Source: Lachnospiraceae bacterium
Lineage (GTDB): Bacteria; Bacillota; Clostridia; Lachnospirales; Lachnospiraceae
DNA length: 64,000 nt
NCBI GenBank assembly: GCA_029224965.1
Contig: JAQXVO010000023.1
Coordinates: forward strand, 1 to 64,000
Direction of reading: 5' to 3'
In this document: one piece after another, positions 18,780-29,252 of the stretch
Layout: each line of letters opens with the position of its first letter
How positions within the stretch are numbered: position 1 is the stretch's first letter
Notes under the pieces: model-generated
Database searches by the model: none
What the model was told of the DNA's origin: nothing
Seen by the model: only the letters and a program-made list of their open reading frames with translations
Position numbers and translations under genes: made by a program

Positions 18780-19704
18780 CGAGTCCTCTTGGCACAGTCA
18801 ATGTCATCGGCTCCAGAAGATAGGGCGACAGCCAGTCTACCCGGAAGGCCTGAAGCTGGAGGGGCATGGATTGTCTGTCCTCTTCCATATAATCCGGATG
18901 ATAGAGCGGATCGCCCAGAATCGGATGCCCAATGGAAGCCAGATGCACCCGGATCTGGTGGGTCCGGCCCTGGTCAATCTGAATAGAAAGCAGGGTCCGA
19001 TTCTTCTCCCGGTCCCGTTCCAGGACCTTGCAATGGGTCACTGCCTCCTGGCCGTCTTCCCCGACCTCCCGAAGCATCAGCGAACCTTCTTTTCTTCGAA
19101 GCGCCTTGTCGATGGTAAAGGCATCCTCCTCGATCAGGCCGTCCGCCCAGGCCCGATAGGTTTTCTTGTAATTCCCGGAAGCCCGCTCCCAGGTCATAAT
19201 GCCCGCTGCATCCGAATTTTTGGCAAAAAGCACAATGCCGGAAGTGTCCCGGTCCAATCGTCCGACCGGATAGATTCGTCCCCGGATCAGGCCCAGATGC
19301 TCGGCCACCTGATTGGCCAGGGTATCCGCATAATGACCGGGCGAGGGATGGCAGACGACATGGTCCTTCTTATTAAGAAAAATCAGATCGTCATCCTCAT
19401 AGAGGATGTCCAGCGGCGGCATTCCTTCCGGCGGCCGCATCCAGACCGACTCGCCGGTCCGGTCATAGTCACCCGGATCCGTCAGGCGGATGCAAAGCTG
19501 ATCTCCCGCCTGGAGTCTCTCCGTCACAAAGGCAAAGCGTCCATTCAGCAGCACACCCATAGGTCTTCTTTTGATTCTACGAACAATTCTTTCCGACAAA
19601 TGTAGACCGGCGCGAAGGAACCAATGGATGGTCAGCCCCTCCTCACCGATCTCAATTTCCGTCTCCAGATAGCGGTGCCCCTCGATCTCACGAAACTGTC
19701 TCAT
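18775..19704 (-). CDS. RluA-family pseudouridine synthase
   Basis: VGRLDRDTSGIVLFAKN motif; GRTHQIRVHLASIGHPILGDPLY. Confidence 0.93.
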   Translation of the reverse strand: MRQFREIEGHRYLETEIEIGEEGLTIHWFLRAGLHLSERIVRRIKRRPMGVLLNGRFAFVTERLQAGDQLCIRLTDPGDYDRTGESVWMRPPEGMPPLDILYEDDDLIFLNKKDHVVCHPSPGHYADTLANQVAEHLGLIRGRIYPVGRLDRDTSGIVLFAKNSDAAGIMTWERASGNYKKTYRAWADGLIEEDAFTIDKALRRKEGSLMLREVGEDGQEAVTHCKVLERDREKNRTLLSIQIDQGRTHQIRVHLASIGHPILGDPLYHPDYMEEDRQSMPLQLQAFRVDWLSPYLLEPMTLTVPRGLE

Positions 19705-19803
19705 GTCTAATCCTGTCTCTGTTCATCTGTACTTCCGTCAAATCGTCCTCTGGCTTTCCAAACAGACATCCTTCACCAGAAACAGCTCAATAATCTGAGC
19801 CCG

Positions 19804-20769
19804 TCACTCTTCCTTCATCTCATCCGCCGTCGGATAGCTGGGGATGGCCCCGGCCCTGGTCACACTCTTTCCGGCATAGCGGCCCGAGAAATGCAGCATA
19901 GCCTCCAGCGTCTCTTCCGAAAGCCCGGCCAGGTCATCCCGGCCCAGGCCCTTCTCGCTGATCTGATAGAGGAAAGAACCGATAAAAGCATCGCCGGCGC
20001 CGGTCGTGTCGACCGCATGCTTCTCGGTATAGGTGTCCCGCGCGCTGACCTTTCGGGTGAAAGCTCTCTGCCCGTTCTTCCCCTCGGTGTAGACAACCAG
20101 CTTCAGATTGGTATACCTTTCAAAAAGCCGGTCCATAGCAGCCGGCACATCCTCGTGGCCGGTGATAAAAGCCAGCTCCTCGTCCGAGATCTTGACCAGA
20201 TCGGCGTAGGACAGGAAGGCCAGGACCGCCTCATGGAGATCCTCGGCACTCTTCCACAGATTGAAGCGGAGGTTGGGGTCGAAGGAGATCAGAAGGCCCT
20301 TCTTCTGGGCGATCTCGATGGCCTTCCGGGTCGCCTCCCGCATGGGGAATTCGCCCAGGTCTACCGAGCAGAAATGTAGAGCGAAGCCGTCATCGAACCA
20401 GTCCTCCTTGACATTGGAAGGATCGTAGAGCATGTCAGCGCCGGGCTTCCGATAGAAGCTGAACTCCCGTCCGCCGTCTTCCTTCAAGGCAACGAAGGCC
20501 AGGGCCGTGTTCGCCGCATCGGTCCGAAGGACCTTGGAATGGTCAATCGCATATTCCTCCAGGAGATTGACGATCTTGTCGCCGAAGGGATCATCCCCTA
20601 CCTGGGTAATCAGACTGGCATCACCGCCCAGCCGCCGGTAAGCACCCAGGACATTTGCCGGTGCACCGCCCACATGGGGACTGAAGGCACTGACCTCGGC
20701 AATGCCCTTGCCGGTCTCCGTCGGAGTCATATCAATCAGAGCTTCTCCAATCGCATACAAACGCTTCAT
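19804..20769 (-). CDS. scrK: PfkB-family fructokinase
   Basis: MKRLYAIGEALIDMTP; VDTTGAGDAFIGSFL; downstream of GH32 and sucrose PTS genes. Confidence 0.88.
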   Translation of the reverse strand: MKRLYAIGEALIDMTPTETGKGIAEVSAFSPHVGGAPANVLGAYRRLGGDASLITQVGDDPFGDKIVNLLEEYAIDHSKVLRTDAANTALAFVALKEDGGREFSFYRKPGADMLYDPSNVKEDWFDDGFALHFCSVDLGEFPMREATRKAIEIAQKKGLLISFDPNLRFNLWKSAEDLHEAVLAFLSYADLVKISDEELAFITGHEDVPAAMDRLFERYTNLKLVVYTEGKNGQRAFTRKVSARDTYTEKHAVDTTGAGDAFIGSFLYQISEKGLGRDDLAGLSEETLEAMLHFSGRYAGKSVTRAGAIPSYPTADEMKEE

Positions 20770-20856
20770 CTTGGCCTCCTTCACATGCAAAGTAATTGTT
20801 TTCTCACAGTATGTAATTCTATGAAGCAAAACATCTCTTTCATCCAAATCTTCTTA

Positions 20857-22341
20857 TCAGGAAATCGTTATTGTATCTCCTACCTCATAACATTCTACCG
20901 CATAGGGCTCTTCGATAGAAAGAGAAAGTCCCGTTTTGTCAGCCGGATAATAGCGGCTGGTGAAAACCAGTTCTCCGTCATTAAGGAAGATTTCGATCAT
21001 GCAGCGGTCGATCAGAATCCGGACATTACGGAAGCCGTCGGAGGCTTCGAGCTTTGCCTTCCGGCTGCTTCTTCCGGCACCGCTGTCATTAAGAAATGTA
21101 AGGCTTGCCATCTTGCTCTCACCATCTACCGTGAGGGTCAGATCATCATTCATCTGAAGGTGAAGTGATGCTCCTGCAGAGCCGTCTGCTTTGAATGCAC
21201 CAGATTCGGTTGCACCTGCAGATTCAGATACTCCGGGAGCACCATTTTCCGCTGTCGCGCCGGCCGAAACCACAATATCCAGACAGGTCGAATCCAGTCT
21301 CTTATGCTCCTGATCCCAGGAAAGTTTTCTTCCGCGGGCCTGGTCCAGCTCGCGGACCGGCAGTGAATAAAGCCTGCCATTCCGAAGGGAGAGCTCCCGC
21401 GGCAGTGTCATGGTATGCTGCCAGCCCTCCTCAACCGAAGGCCCGTTTCCGTAAGGCACATCCGGCACGCCGGCCCAGCCGATCAGGATCCGCCGGCCAT
21501 CCGGCGTCTCGAAGGTCTGCGGCGCGTAGAAATCAAAACCGTAGTCCCATTCCCGGAAATCCCTTGTATTGATTTCCTTTCGAAGAGTCTCATCGCTTGC
21601 AGCAGAAATATTCTGACTCAGGAAAAGATAACCCGAATTGTAGATATTCTGATAATGCCATTCGTCCGTGTCCACGCCCTGAGGGCAGAAGGCCACAACT
21701 CTCTGGCCGTCAATGGTAAAGTAATCCGGGCACTCCAGCATGAAGCCGAAGTCATCCGGGAAGAATTCCCGCTCGATTTCCCAGTGGTCCCGGTCCTTTG
21801 ACTTCATCAGAAGAAGACCGCCGTGGGAATCACGACTCCGGGCGCCCAGGAGCATGTGGATCCAGCCGTCTTCCTTAAAAATCTTTGGATCCCGGACATG
21901 GCAGGACAGGTCGCTCGGATAGTCCTTGTTCTCGAGAAGAACTTCCTTATCGGAAAGCTTGTAACCGTCCTCGGTCTTTACCCGAAGCACGTTATGACCC
22001 CGGCCTTCGTTGATATAATCATAATTTCCCGGATGCTTTACATTTCCCGTGTAATAAAGCTCCAGACCTTCGTCGGTAACCCAGGCGGTTCCGGAATAGA
22101 CCCCGTTCTGGTCCAAGGGATGGTCCGGGTAAATGGAAATGCCTTCAAAGGTAAAATGCACGAGGTCCGGCGAGGTGTAATGACCCCAGCACTTTCTTCC
22201 GCTTCCGAGCGGGCTGTCCGGCGAATACTGAAAAAAGATATGATAGCGGTCCCTGAACCAGACGGATCCATTGGGATCGTTCAGCCAGCCCTGGGGCGGC
22301 TCTATATGAAAACGGGGACGATAGCTTTGATCCTTCTCCAT
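20857..22341 (-). CDS. scrB: Sucrose-6-phosphate hydrolase (GH32)
   Basis: HIEPPQGWLNDPNG and CHVRDPKIF GH32 motifs. Confidence 0.93.
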   Translation of the reverse strand: MEKDQSYRPRFHIEPPQGWLNDPNGSVWFRDRYHIFFQYSPDSPLGSGRKCWGHYTSPDLVHFTFEGISIYPDHPLDQNGVYSGTAWVTDEGLELYYTGNVKHPGNYDYINEGRGHNVLRVKTEDGYKLSDKEVLLENKDYPSDLSCHVRDPKIFKEDGWIHMLLGARSRDSHGGLLLMKSKDRDHWEIEREFFPDDFGFMLECPDYFTIDGQRVVAFCPQGVDTDEWHYQNIYNSGYLFLSQNISAASDETLRKEINTRDFREWDYGFDFYAPQTFETPDGRRILIGWAGVPDVPYGNGPSVEEGWQHTMTLPRELSLRNGRLYSLPVRELDQARGRKLSWDQEHKRLDSTCLDIVVSAGATAENGAPGVSESAGATESGAFKADGSAGASLHLQMNDDLTLTVDGESKMASLTFLNDSGAGRSSRKAKLEASDGFRNVRILIDRCMIEIFLNDGELVFTSRYYPADKTGLSLSIEEPYAVECYEVGDTITIS

Positions 22342-22360
22342 TTGAACTCCTTCCTTTTAG

Positions 22361-22389
22361 AAAAACGGCGGCAGCATCCGCTGCCGCCG
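22361..22389 (-). terminator. Intra-operonic terminator-like hairpin between scrA and scrB
   Basis: Minus strand CGGCGGCAGC-GGAT-GCTGCCGCCG followed by TTTTT. Confidence 0.75.
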
Positions 22390-22411
22390 AATTGGCTTTG
22401 GTCTATATTTC

Positions 22412-24289
22412 TCAGCGAAGCACAGCCAGCAGCTTGTCGCCAGGCTTGACTTCTGCCACATCCTCAACCAGGATTTCCGAGAAGTCATCCGGGTTGGAAA
22501 TCAGGATCGGGGTCACAGTCTTGTAGTTCTTTGCGATGGCTTCGAGATCGAACTCGAGCAGGAGATCGCCCTTCTTGACCCTCTGGCCCTCTGTGATATG
22601 GCTGGTGAAATGCTCACCGTTCAGTTCAACCGTATTCAATCCGACATGGATCAAAAGTTCTGCGCCGTTGTCACCGGTGATGCCGATGGCATGCTTTGTT
22701 TCATAAGCCACGGAAATCACACCGTCTACCGGAGCGTAAACCTTTCCTTCATCCGGCTCGATGGCGCATCCCTTGCCAAGGACGCCGCTTGCAAAGGTCT
22801 CATCCGGAACTTCGCGAAGAGGCACAACCTTTCCGGACAGAGGAGCCAGGACTTCCTTGTCATCGATCAGAGTCTTAACTTCCTTCTCTTCTTCCTTCTC
22901 GACCGGATCCTCTTCCTTCTCATCCTTGTAGATAATGAAGGAGATAACGAAAGCGACGACGAAGGCAACCAGCATGGTCAGAGCGTAGGTAGCCAGAGTC
23001 TTGGTCGTGATCAGGAAACCGAAGAGACCGGTGATACCATAAGCAGTTGCATAAGTTCCGGTGATAGCTGCGACGAATCCGCCGGCAGCACCGCCGATCA
23101 GACCTGCGATGAAAGGCTTCATGAAACGGACGTTAACACCGAAGATGGCCGGCTCAGTAATACCGAGGAAAGCAGACATGGAAGCCGGAGCCGCCATGGA
23201 CTTGATCTTCTTGTTCTTGGTCTTTACGGAAACTGCAAGGGCTGCAGCACCCTGTGCCACGTTGGCTGCGGTTGCGATCGGCATCCAGGTATTCATGGGA
23301 GGATTCAGAGAAACCATCTGAGCCTCGATCATGTTATACATATGATGGAGTCCGGCAACAACGGTAATGGCATAGAGACCGCCGACCAGGATACCGCCGA
23401 TACCGAAAGGCAGACGGATCAGAGCCTGGGCACCGTTTACAACCCATCCTTCGACGACGGAGAAGACCGGTCCGATAATGGTCATGGTCAGATATCCGGT
23501 AACGAGAACGGTAACCAGCGGTGTTACGAAGAGATCAAACATGGCCGGTACATGCTTGTGCAGCCATTTCTCCAGCTTGCTCATCAGAAAGATGGCAATG
23601 ATGACCGGAATGACATGGCCCTGATAGCCGACCTGTTCGATCTTGTAGAGGCCGAACCAGACGCTCCACTTACCAATCTCGGAAGCCTTCATGCCGGCAA
23701 CCGACCAAGCATTGATCAGGTTGGGATGAATCATAACGAAACCGATAACGGCTGCCAGATAGGGATTTCCGCCGAACTTCTTGGCCGCGGAAATGGCGAT
23801 CAGAATCGGCAGCATGGAAAGAGCCGCACCTGCGAAGAGGTTGATGATCTGGAAGGTATCCGAGTTGGCCAGAGACGGAATGGCGCTGGACAGACCGCCC
23901 AGGACACCGTTTAAGAGACCGGATGCTACGATGGCCGGAATGATCGGAATGAAAATATCGCCCAGGGTCTTGACTGCCCGAAGGAACCAGTTCTGCTTGT
24001 TTGCAGCAGCTTCCTTGACATCATCCTTGGTACCGGCCTCGACACCGGACTGTGCGATGAACTCGTCGAAGACCTTGTTTACGGTACCCGTTCCGTAGAT
24101 AATCTGAAGCTGGCCGGATGCCTCGAAGACACCCTTGACTCCCTCATCATTCTCCAGTTTTTTCTTGTTGACCTTGGAATTATCTGCAATGACGAGCCGA
24201 AGTCTCGTTGCGCAGTGTGCTGCGGATACGACGTTGTCCTTGCCGCCGATATCGCGGAGCGCTTCCTCTGCCGCTTTTCTGTAATCCAT
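22412..24289 (-). CDS. scrA: Sucrose-type PTS EIIBCA component
   Basis: MDYRKAAEEALRDIGGKDNVVSAAHCATRLRL (EIIB), EIIC membrane region, C-terminal EIIA (LLIHVGLNTVELNGEHF); start trimmed to ATG at 24289. Confidence 0.9.
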   Translation of the reverse strand: MDYRKAAEEALRDIGGKDNVVSAAHCATRLRLVIADNSKVNKKKLENDEGVKGVFEASGQLQIIYGTGTVNKVFDEFIAQSGVEAGTKDDVKEAAANKQNWFLRAVKTLGDIFIPIIPAIVASGLLNGVLGGLSSAIPSLANSDTFQIINLFAGAALSMLPILIAISAAKKFGGNPYLAAVIGFVMIHPNLINAWSVAGMKASEIGKWSVWFGLYKIEQVGYQGHVIPVIIAIFLMSKLEKWLHKHVPAMFDLFVTPLVTVLVTGYLTMTIIGPVFSVVEGWVVNGAQALIRLPFGIGGILVGGLYAITVVAGLHHMYNMIEAQMVSLNPPMNTWMPIATAANVAQGAAALAVSVKTKNKKIKSMAAPASMSAFLGITEPAIFGVNVRFMKPFIAGLIGGAAGGFVAAITGTYATAYGITGLFGFLITTKTLATYALTMLVAFVVAFVISFIIYKDEKEEDPVEKEEEKEVKTLIDDKEVLAPLSGKVVPLREVPDETFASGVLGKGCAIEPDEGKVYAPVDGVISVAYETKHAIGITGDNGAELLIHVGLNTVELNGEHFTSHITEGQRVKKGDLLLEFDLEAIAKNYKTVTPILISNPDDFSEILVEDVAEVKPGDKLLAVLR

Positions 24290-24445
24290 ATATCCCTCCT
24301 TAGACTGTACTGTTATGAGAACATTCATATATGTCTTTTGTGAAATCGTTCTCATGTTTTATAATCAAATTATATGATCTGAGCCCAATTTCGTAAATAG
24401 AACAAAACTAACGAAAATGAGACTTCATTTTTGGAGGATTTGCTG

Positions 24446-25441
24446 ATGACCATCAATGAAATCGCCGAAATGGCCGGCGTTTCCCGGGCAACCGTCTCCC
24501 GCTATTTAAATGACGGCTATGTGAGTGAGGAAAAGAAAGAGCGGATCCGTAAGGTGATCGCTGAGACCGGTTACACACCTTCCGCATCCGCCAAGCTCCT
24601 CCGCGCCAATAGGACCAGCCTGATCGGCGTCATCATCCCGAAGATCAACTCCGACTCCATCAGCCGCATGGTCTCCGGCATCTCACGGTCTCTGAAGGAG
24701 CACAACTATCAGATGCTTCTGGCCGTGACCGAGAACAATGAATTAGAGGAAATCCGCTATCTGAAGACCTTAAGCCAGAACCGGGTCGACGGCATTATCC
24801 TCTTCGGCACCATCTTTACGCCCGAGCACCTCAAGGTCCTGAAGGAGATCTCTACGCCTGTAATCGTTCTCACACAGAAGCTGGACGGCTACACCTGTAT
24901 CTACTCCGATGACTACCACGCCGCCCTGTCCCTGGGCTGCCTGATGGGAAAGACCGCCAGGAATCCTGCCCTGATCACTGTTACGGAAAGGGATCTGGCC
25001 GTCGGCCACAACCGAAGGACCGGACTTCTGGACGGACTGAAGGAAAACGGCCTGACCCTAAAGGAAGACCATATCGCGGAATCCGCCTTCAACATGGATT
25101 CCGGCTATACCGCAGCAGCCGCCCTCATGGAGCGGGATCCTGAAATTGATACCATCCTCTGCGCGACCGATACCATCGCATCCGGTGCGGTCCGCTATCT
25201 CCACGAGCACGGGATCGATATCCCGTCTCAGGTTCAGGTGACCGGATTCGGAGACAGCTCCATCTCCAGAGCCATCACGCCAACCCTGACCACGGTTCAC
25301 TTCTATTATGAAGAGGCCGGCGAGCGGGCCTCGGACCTTCTCCTCGAAGAGATCAATTCCAGCGGGCCAACGGTCATCCGGGAGATCCAGCTGGCCTTTG
25401 ACATTGTGCAGAGGCAGTCGACGAGGGATGCGAAAAAATAG
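24446..25441 (+). CDS. scrR: LacI-family transcriptional regulator, divergent from the sucrose operon
   Basis: MTINEIAEMAGVSRATVSRYLNDGYVSEEKKERI helix-turn-helix. Confidence 0.92.
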   Translation: MTINEIAEMAGVSRATVSRYLNDGYVSEEKKERIRKVIAETGYTPSASAKLLRANRTSLIGVIIPKINSDSISRMVSGISRSLKEHNYQMLLAVTENNELEEIRYLKTLSQNRVDGIILFGTIFTPEHLKVLKEISTPVIVLTQKLDGYTCIYSDDYHAALSLGCLMGKTARNPALITVTERDLAVGHNRRTGLLDGLKENGLTLKEDHIAESAFNMDSGYTAAAALMERDPEIDTILCATDTIASGAVRYLHEHGIDIPSQVQVTGFGDSSISRAITPTLTTVHFYYEEAGERASDLLLEEINSSGPTVIREIQLAFDIVQRQSTRDAKK

Positions 25442-25479
25442 ACCAAATGGAAAATACATTGTAAAAAACAAACCTGAAA

Positions 25480-26865
25480 ATGAATAAAACAAACGAAACA
25501 ACGGAATCTAAGAAACGTGAAATTAACATGCTCGAGGGCGGCATTGTAAAGAAGCTCTGTATGATTGCCCTCCCCATCTGCCTTTCCAGCATTCTCCAGC
25601 AATTATTCAACGCTTCAGATACAGCAGTTGTCGGAAACTTCTCCTCCAGTCAGGCCATGGCCGCCGTCGGCTCCAATGCGCCTGTCATCAATGTCATTGT
25701 CACCTTTTTCAGCGGACTTTCCATCGGCTCCAATGTCATGCTCTCCCATTTCATTGGAAAAGAAGCCAGGGACGAAGTCAACAAGGCCCTTCATACCAGC
25801 TTCACCATAGCCCTGATCTCCGGCCTGATTATGCTCTGCCTGGGACATCTGATCGCCCAGCCGGTCTTGAATCTGCTCGGCACCCCGTCTGATGTCATGG
25901 GAATGGCCGTGACCTATCTTAGGATCTACTTCCTCGGCATGCCATTCCTCATGATCTACGACTTCGGAAGTTCCATCCTCCGGTCCATCGGAGACACCCG
26001 CCGGCCCCTATTCTATCTGACCTGCTCCGGCATCGTAAATGTCTTCCTGAATCTCTTCTTCGTCATCGTCCTCCATCGAAATGCAGATGGCGTAGCTATT
26101 GCTACCACCATCAGTAACGGACTCAGCGCCTTTCTGATCGTCCGGGCCCTGACCCGGGAAGAAGGCATGCTCCATCTGGATCTCCACCGTCTCACCCTCC
26201 GCTGGGTCTATCTCAAGCGGATCCTCTGGATCGGCGGTCCAGCCGGCCTTCAGGGCATGATATTCTCCATCTCGAACGTTGTCATCCAGGCTGCGATCAA
26301 CAGCTTCGGCTCCGCCTGTGTGGCAGGCAACGCGGCCGCTTTAAATTTCGAATACATCAGCTACTTCATGGTCAACGGCTTTGCTCAGGCCGTCATGACC
26401 TTCATCAGTCAGAACTATGCGGCCGGAAATTACGACCGCTGCCGGAAAACTACGCGAAATGCCATGGTCTGTGCCGTCGTATCCTGTGCTATCGTGGCTT
26501 CGACCTTCTTTCTCTTCCGCTATCCGCTGCTCAGCATCTTTTCGCATGACCCGGAAGTGGTCCGCTTCGCCGTCATCCGTATGACCTTCATTACGGTTCT
26601 CGAGCCCCTGACTGCAACCTATGAGATCACAGGATCCAGTCTCCGCGGCATCGGCCACTCCCTGATTCCGGCACTGCTGACCCTCTTCGGCAGCTGCATC
26701 CTCCGGATCATCTATATCCATGCCATGTTCGGCCACTTCAAAAGCTTCAGCCAGGTTGCCGTCATCTACCCGATTTCCTGGATTCTGACAGGCACCATGG
26801 TGACGGTGCTTTATTTTCTGGTGACGGCCAGAGAATACAGGAAGAACAAGACTGTTTCCATTTAA
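25480..26865 (+). CDS. MATE-family efflux transporter
   Basis: 461 aa, 12-TM pattern; LQQLFNASDTAVVGNF, GNAAALNFEYISYFMVNGFAQA. Confidence 0.9.
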   Translation: MNKTNETTESKKREINMLEGGIVKKLCMIALPICLSSILQQLFNASDTAVVGNFSSSQAMAAVGSNAPVINVIVTFFSGLSIGSNVMLSHFIGKEARDEVNKALHTSFTIALISGLIMLCLGHLIAQPVLNLLGTPSDVMGMAVTYLRIYFLGMPFLMIYDFGSSILRSIGDTRRPLFYLTCSGIVNVFLNLFFVIVLHRNADGVAIATTISNGLSAFLIVRALTREEGMLHLDLHRLTLRWVYLKRILWIGGPAGLQGMIFSISNVVIQAAINSFGSACVAGNAAALNFEYISYFMVNGFAQAVMTFISQNYAAGNYDRCRKTTRNAMVCAVVSCAIVASTFFLFRYPLLSIFSHDPEVVRFAVIRMTFITVLEPLTATYEITGSSLRGIGHSLIPALLTLFGSCILRIIYIHAMFGHFKSFSQVAVIYPISWILTGTMVTVLYFLVTAREYRKNKTVSI

Positions 26866-26897
26866 AAAGGACCGGGGCAAGCCCCGATCCTTTTTTT
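26866..26897 (+). terminator. Rho-independent terminator
   Basis: AAAAGGACCGGGGCAAGCCCCGATCCTTTTTTT. Confidence 0.85.
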
Positions 26898-26928
26898 ATT
26901 CAGTCAATTCAAAAAATCAGACTCTGTG

Positions 26929-28989
26929 TCAGTCTTCCTCCAACAGCACCAGCACATCCCAGTCCTTCATATCCACCAGGTCATTTCCCTTATAGACCTG
27001 ATCATTGAGTAGGTCTCTGGCGATCCGGTAAGGGCAGCGGATCTTGAACTTTCTCTGGCTGTAGTTCATGAGGAAATGAACCTTCTGACCACTTTCATTG
27101 ATGACAGTCCGAAGGATCAGAGGGAAGTCCAGGGTCTCCTCTTCCTCATGCCTTGCATCGATATCCTCGACCAGATCCACGTCCGCCTTTTCACAGGCAT
27201 TAAGAATGACATCCTCCAGAAGATTCTCATCACAATTGCAGCCGATGTAGACGGCGCGTCCCATACCGAAGTAATTCCGTACGATGCCGGCATACTGGCC
27301 CCAGTAAGGGTGCTGGTAGTAGATGGCCTTGACTATTTCGCTGTCATCGGGAATCAGAAGCTCCTGCCAGATCGTGATCGGGAGTCCCTTGATTTTTGTG
27401 GTTCCGGGTCTGGTGAATTCCTGATAGTAGCAGCCGAAGACATCGGTCATGCCATAGGGCTGGAGGCCGGTCCGGACCTTCACATTCTCATCGGTAAAGA
27501 AGGACTTAAAGGAGGAAATCAGGGTTCCGCCGTGATCCACGAATTCCCGCAAAAGCCGGATGGTTTCATCGGATGCACAGTAGAGGGCCGGTGTCACAAT
27601 GACCTTGTATTGGTCTATATTTCCCGGGAGGGCATGGACATCGATGACATCGCACTCGATATTCTGCCGGTAGAGGGCCTGGTAGTAGGTCATGACCAGG
27701 TCGTTATAGGAAATGAACTGGGCCCCGGGCTGGCTCCTGTCATCCCCGATCGGGAAATATTTGAGGGCGGTCTGGCTGTCGTTGTCGACGATCAGGGCCA
27801 CCTGGTTTTCCTTGTGGGCGCCCTTCAGCCAGGGCGAAAGCCGCTTCATATCCTGGCCGATTTCCTTACACTCCTTGTAGATCCGGTTCTCCCGCATATC
27901 GTGGGAAAGCACGCCCTTCCAGTAGGTCTCGTAGCTGTTGTGGATGCTGTGCCAGTGCCAGTACTCGACTCCGCAGGCCCCGCTGGCCAGATGGGACATG
28001 GCCTGAAGCCGGAGCTGGCCCGGGAATGGCGTCCAGTAGCGGAAGGCCTGGGCCTCAGTCTCGAGACAAATATAGGGCGCCTGTTTTAAGCACCTTGTGC
28101 TGTCGCCGCCGAAGGCGATCTCGGCGCCGGTCAGATCATCCTGGGTCGGATGATAAATGTCGACCCCGGCAACCGTCAGTGCCTTCGAAGCTTCCAGGTG
28201 ATTCATGCCCGGCTGAACGCCCCAGGAATGTCCGCCCGGCGCCTTTTCGTCCTGCTTCCAGTCGAAATCCAGATTGTGGGTCACAAACTGGCTGGGTTTC
28301 CGGTATTCATCAATAATATGCCTCTGCCAGAGGAGGAAATCCGCGGCCAGCTTTCTCTGGAAACGCTCAAATTCCGCTGCCAGGGATCCGTTGATGGTTC
28401 CGCGGACATCCGGCATGTCATCCCAGGATCCGATGGAATTGCTCCAGTAGGCCAGGCCAAAGGCCTTGTTCATGGCTTGGACCGTGCCGAATTTTTCCTT
28501 CAGATAGTTCACAAAAAGCTTCTGCACATTGGCACCGGCTGTTCCATAATGCTTGGTCTCATTGTCAAGCTGGAAACCGATCACGCAGTCGTGACTCTCA
28601 ACCACCGGCATCATATGTCGGATCAGAGCCTCCGCTGCATTCCGGTAGGTTGGATTCATAATATCCATGATCTGCCGGCGTCCATAGAGTCCCCGCCCCT
28701 CGGCCGTTGTCGCCAGGACATCCGGATCCTTCTTCACAAGCCAGGCCGGAACTGCATAGGTCGGAGTCCCGACGATGACCTTCATTTCATACTGGTCTGC
28801 CTTTTCCAGGGTATCCTCCAAAATGGAGAAATCATACTCTCCCTCGCGCGGTTCCCAGGTGGACCAGGTGCTCTCCGCGATCCGGATGACATTCATTCCG
28901 GCTTCCTTCATCATGGAAAGATCCTGATCGGTCCGGTATTCCGGCTCATACTCGGGATAATATGCTGCTCCATACAACAATTCGTCCAT
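26929..28989 (-). CDS. Beta-galactosidase, GH42
   Basis: LLYGAAYYPEYEPE N-terminus, IGFQLDNETKHYG acid/base region, 686 aa. Confidence 0.92.
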   Translation of the reverse strand: MDELLYGAAYYPEYEPEYRTDQDLSMMKEAGMNVIRIAESTWSTWEPREGEYDFSILEDTLEKADQYEMKVIVGTPTYAVPAWLVKKDPDVLATTAEGRGLYGRRQIMDIMNPTYRNAAEALIRHMMPVVESHDCVIGFQLDNETKHYGTAGANVQKLFVNYLKEKFGTVQAMNKAFGLAYWSNSIGSWDDMPDVRGTINGSLAAEFERFQRKLAADFLLWQRHIIDEYRKPSQFVTHNLDFDWKQDEKAPGGHSWGVQPGMNHLEASKALTVAGVDIYHPTQDDLTGAEIAFGGDSTRCLKQAPYICLETEAQAFRYWTPFPGQLRLQAMSHLASGACGVEYWHWHSIHNSYETYWKGVLSHDMRENRIYKECKEIGQDMKRLSPWLKGAHKENQVALIVDNDSQTALKYFPIGDDRSQPGAQFISYNDLVMTYYQALYRQNIECDVIDVHALPGNIDQYKVIVTPALYCASDETIRLLREFVDHGGTLISSFKSFFTDENVKVRTGLQPYGMTDVFGCYYQEFTRPGTTKIKGLPITIWQELLIPDDSEIVKAIYYQHPYWGQYAGIVRNYFGMGRAVYIGCNCDENLLEDVILNACEKADVDLVEDIDARHEEEETLDFPLILRTVINESGQKVHFLMNYSQRKFKIRCPYRIARDLLNDQVYKGNDLVDMKDWDVLVLLEED

Positions 28990-29252
28990 GCTATCCTCCT
29001 AAAAGACATCTGCCTTCTGTATCAGGTTAAATACATTATAGCACCTGATGGTGGGGATACTACCCCATGTCTTGCTGCTGGGGTATAATAAGCTGGAATT
29101 TCCGAATAAGGATTCCTGTCTCAGGGGAAGCGGGCCGATCAGAAACTGCAGGACTTGGCAGATCTGCGTCGGGTGAACGTGCAGCAACAGAGTCTGACAT
29201 AGGCAAACGATCCATAGCCGGCTATCCCAAGACAGACAGAAAGGACATAAAA

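Noticed and set aside
22598-23914. 438-aa plus-strand ORF
   Set aside because: Antisense to the sucrose PTS gene; composition is artefactual.
28069-28082. AAATATAGGGC and similar near matches as extra copies of the 11-mer
   Set aside because: Differ in the GACC core; only exact AAATATAGACC and AAATGTAGACC were counted.
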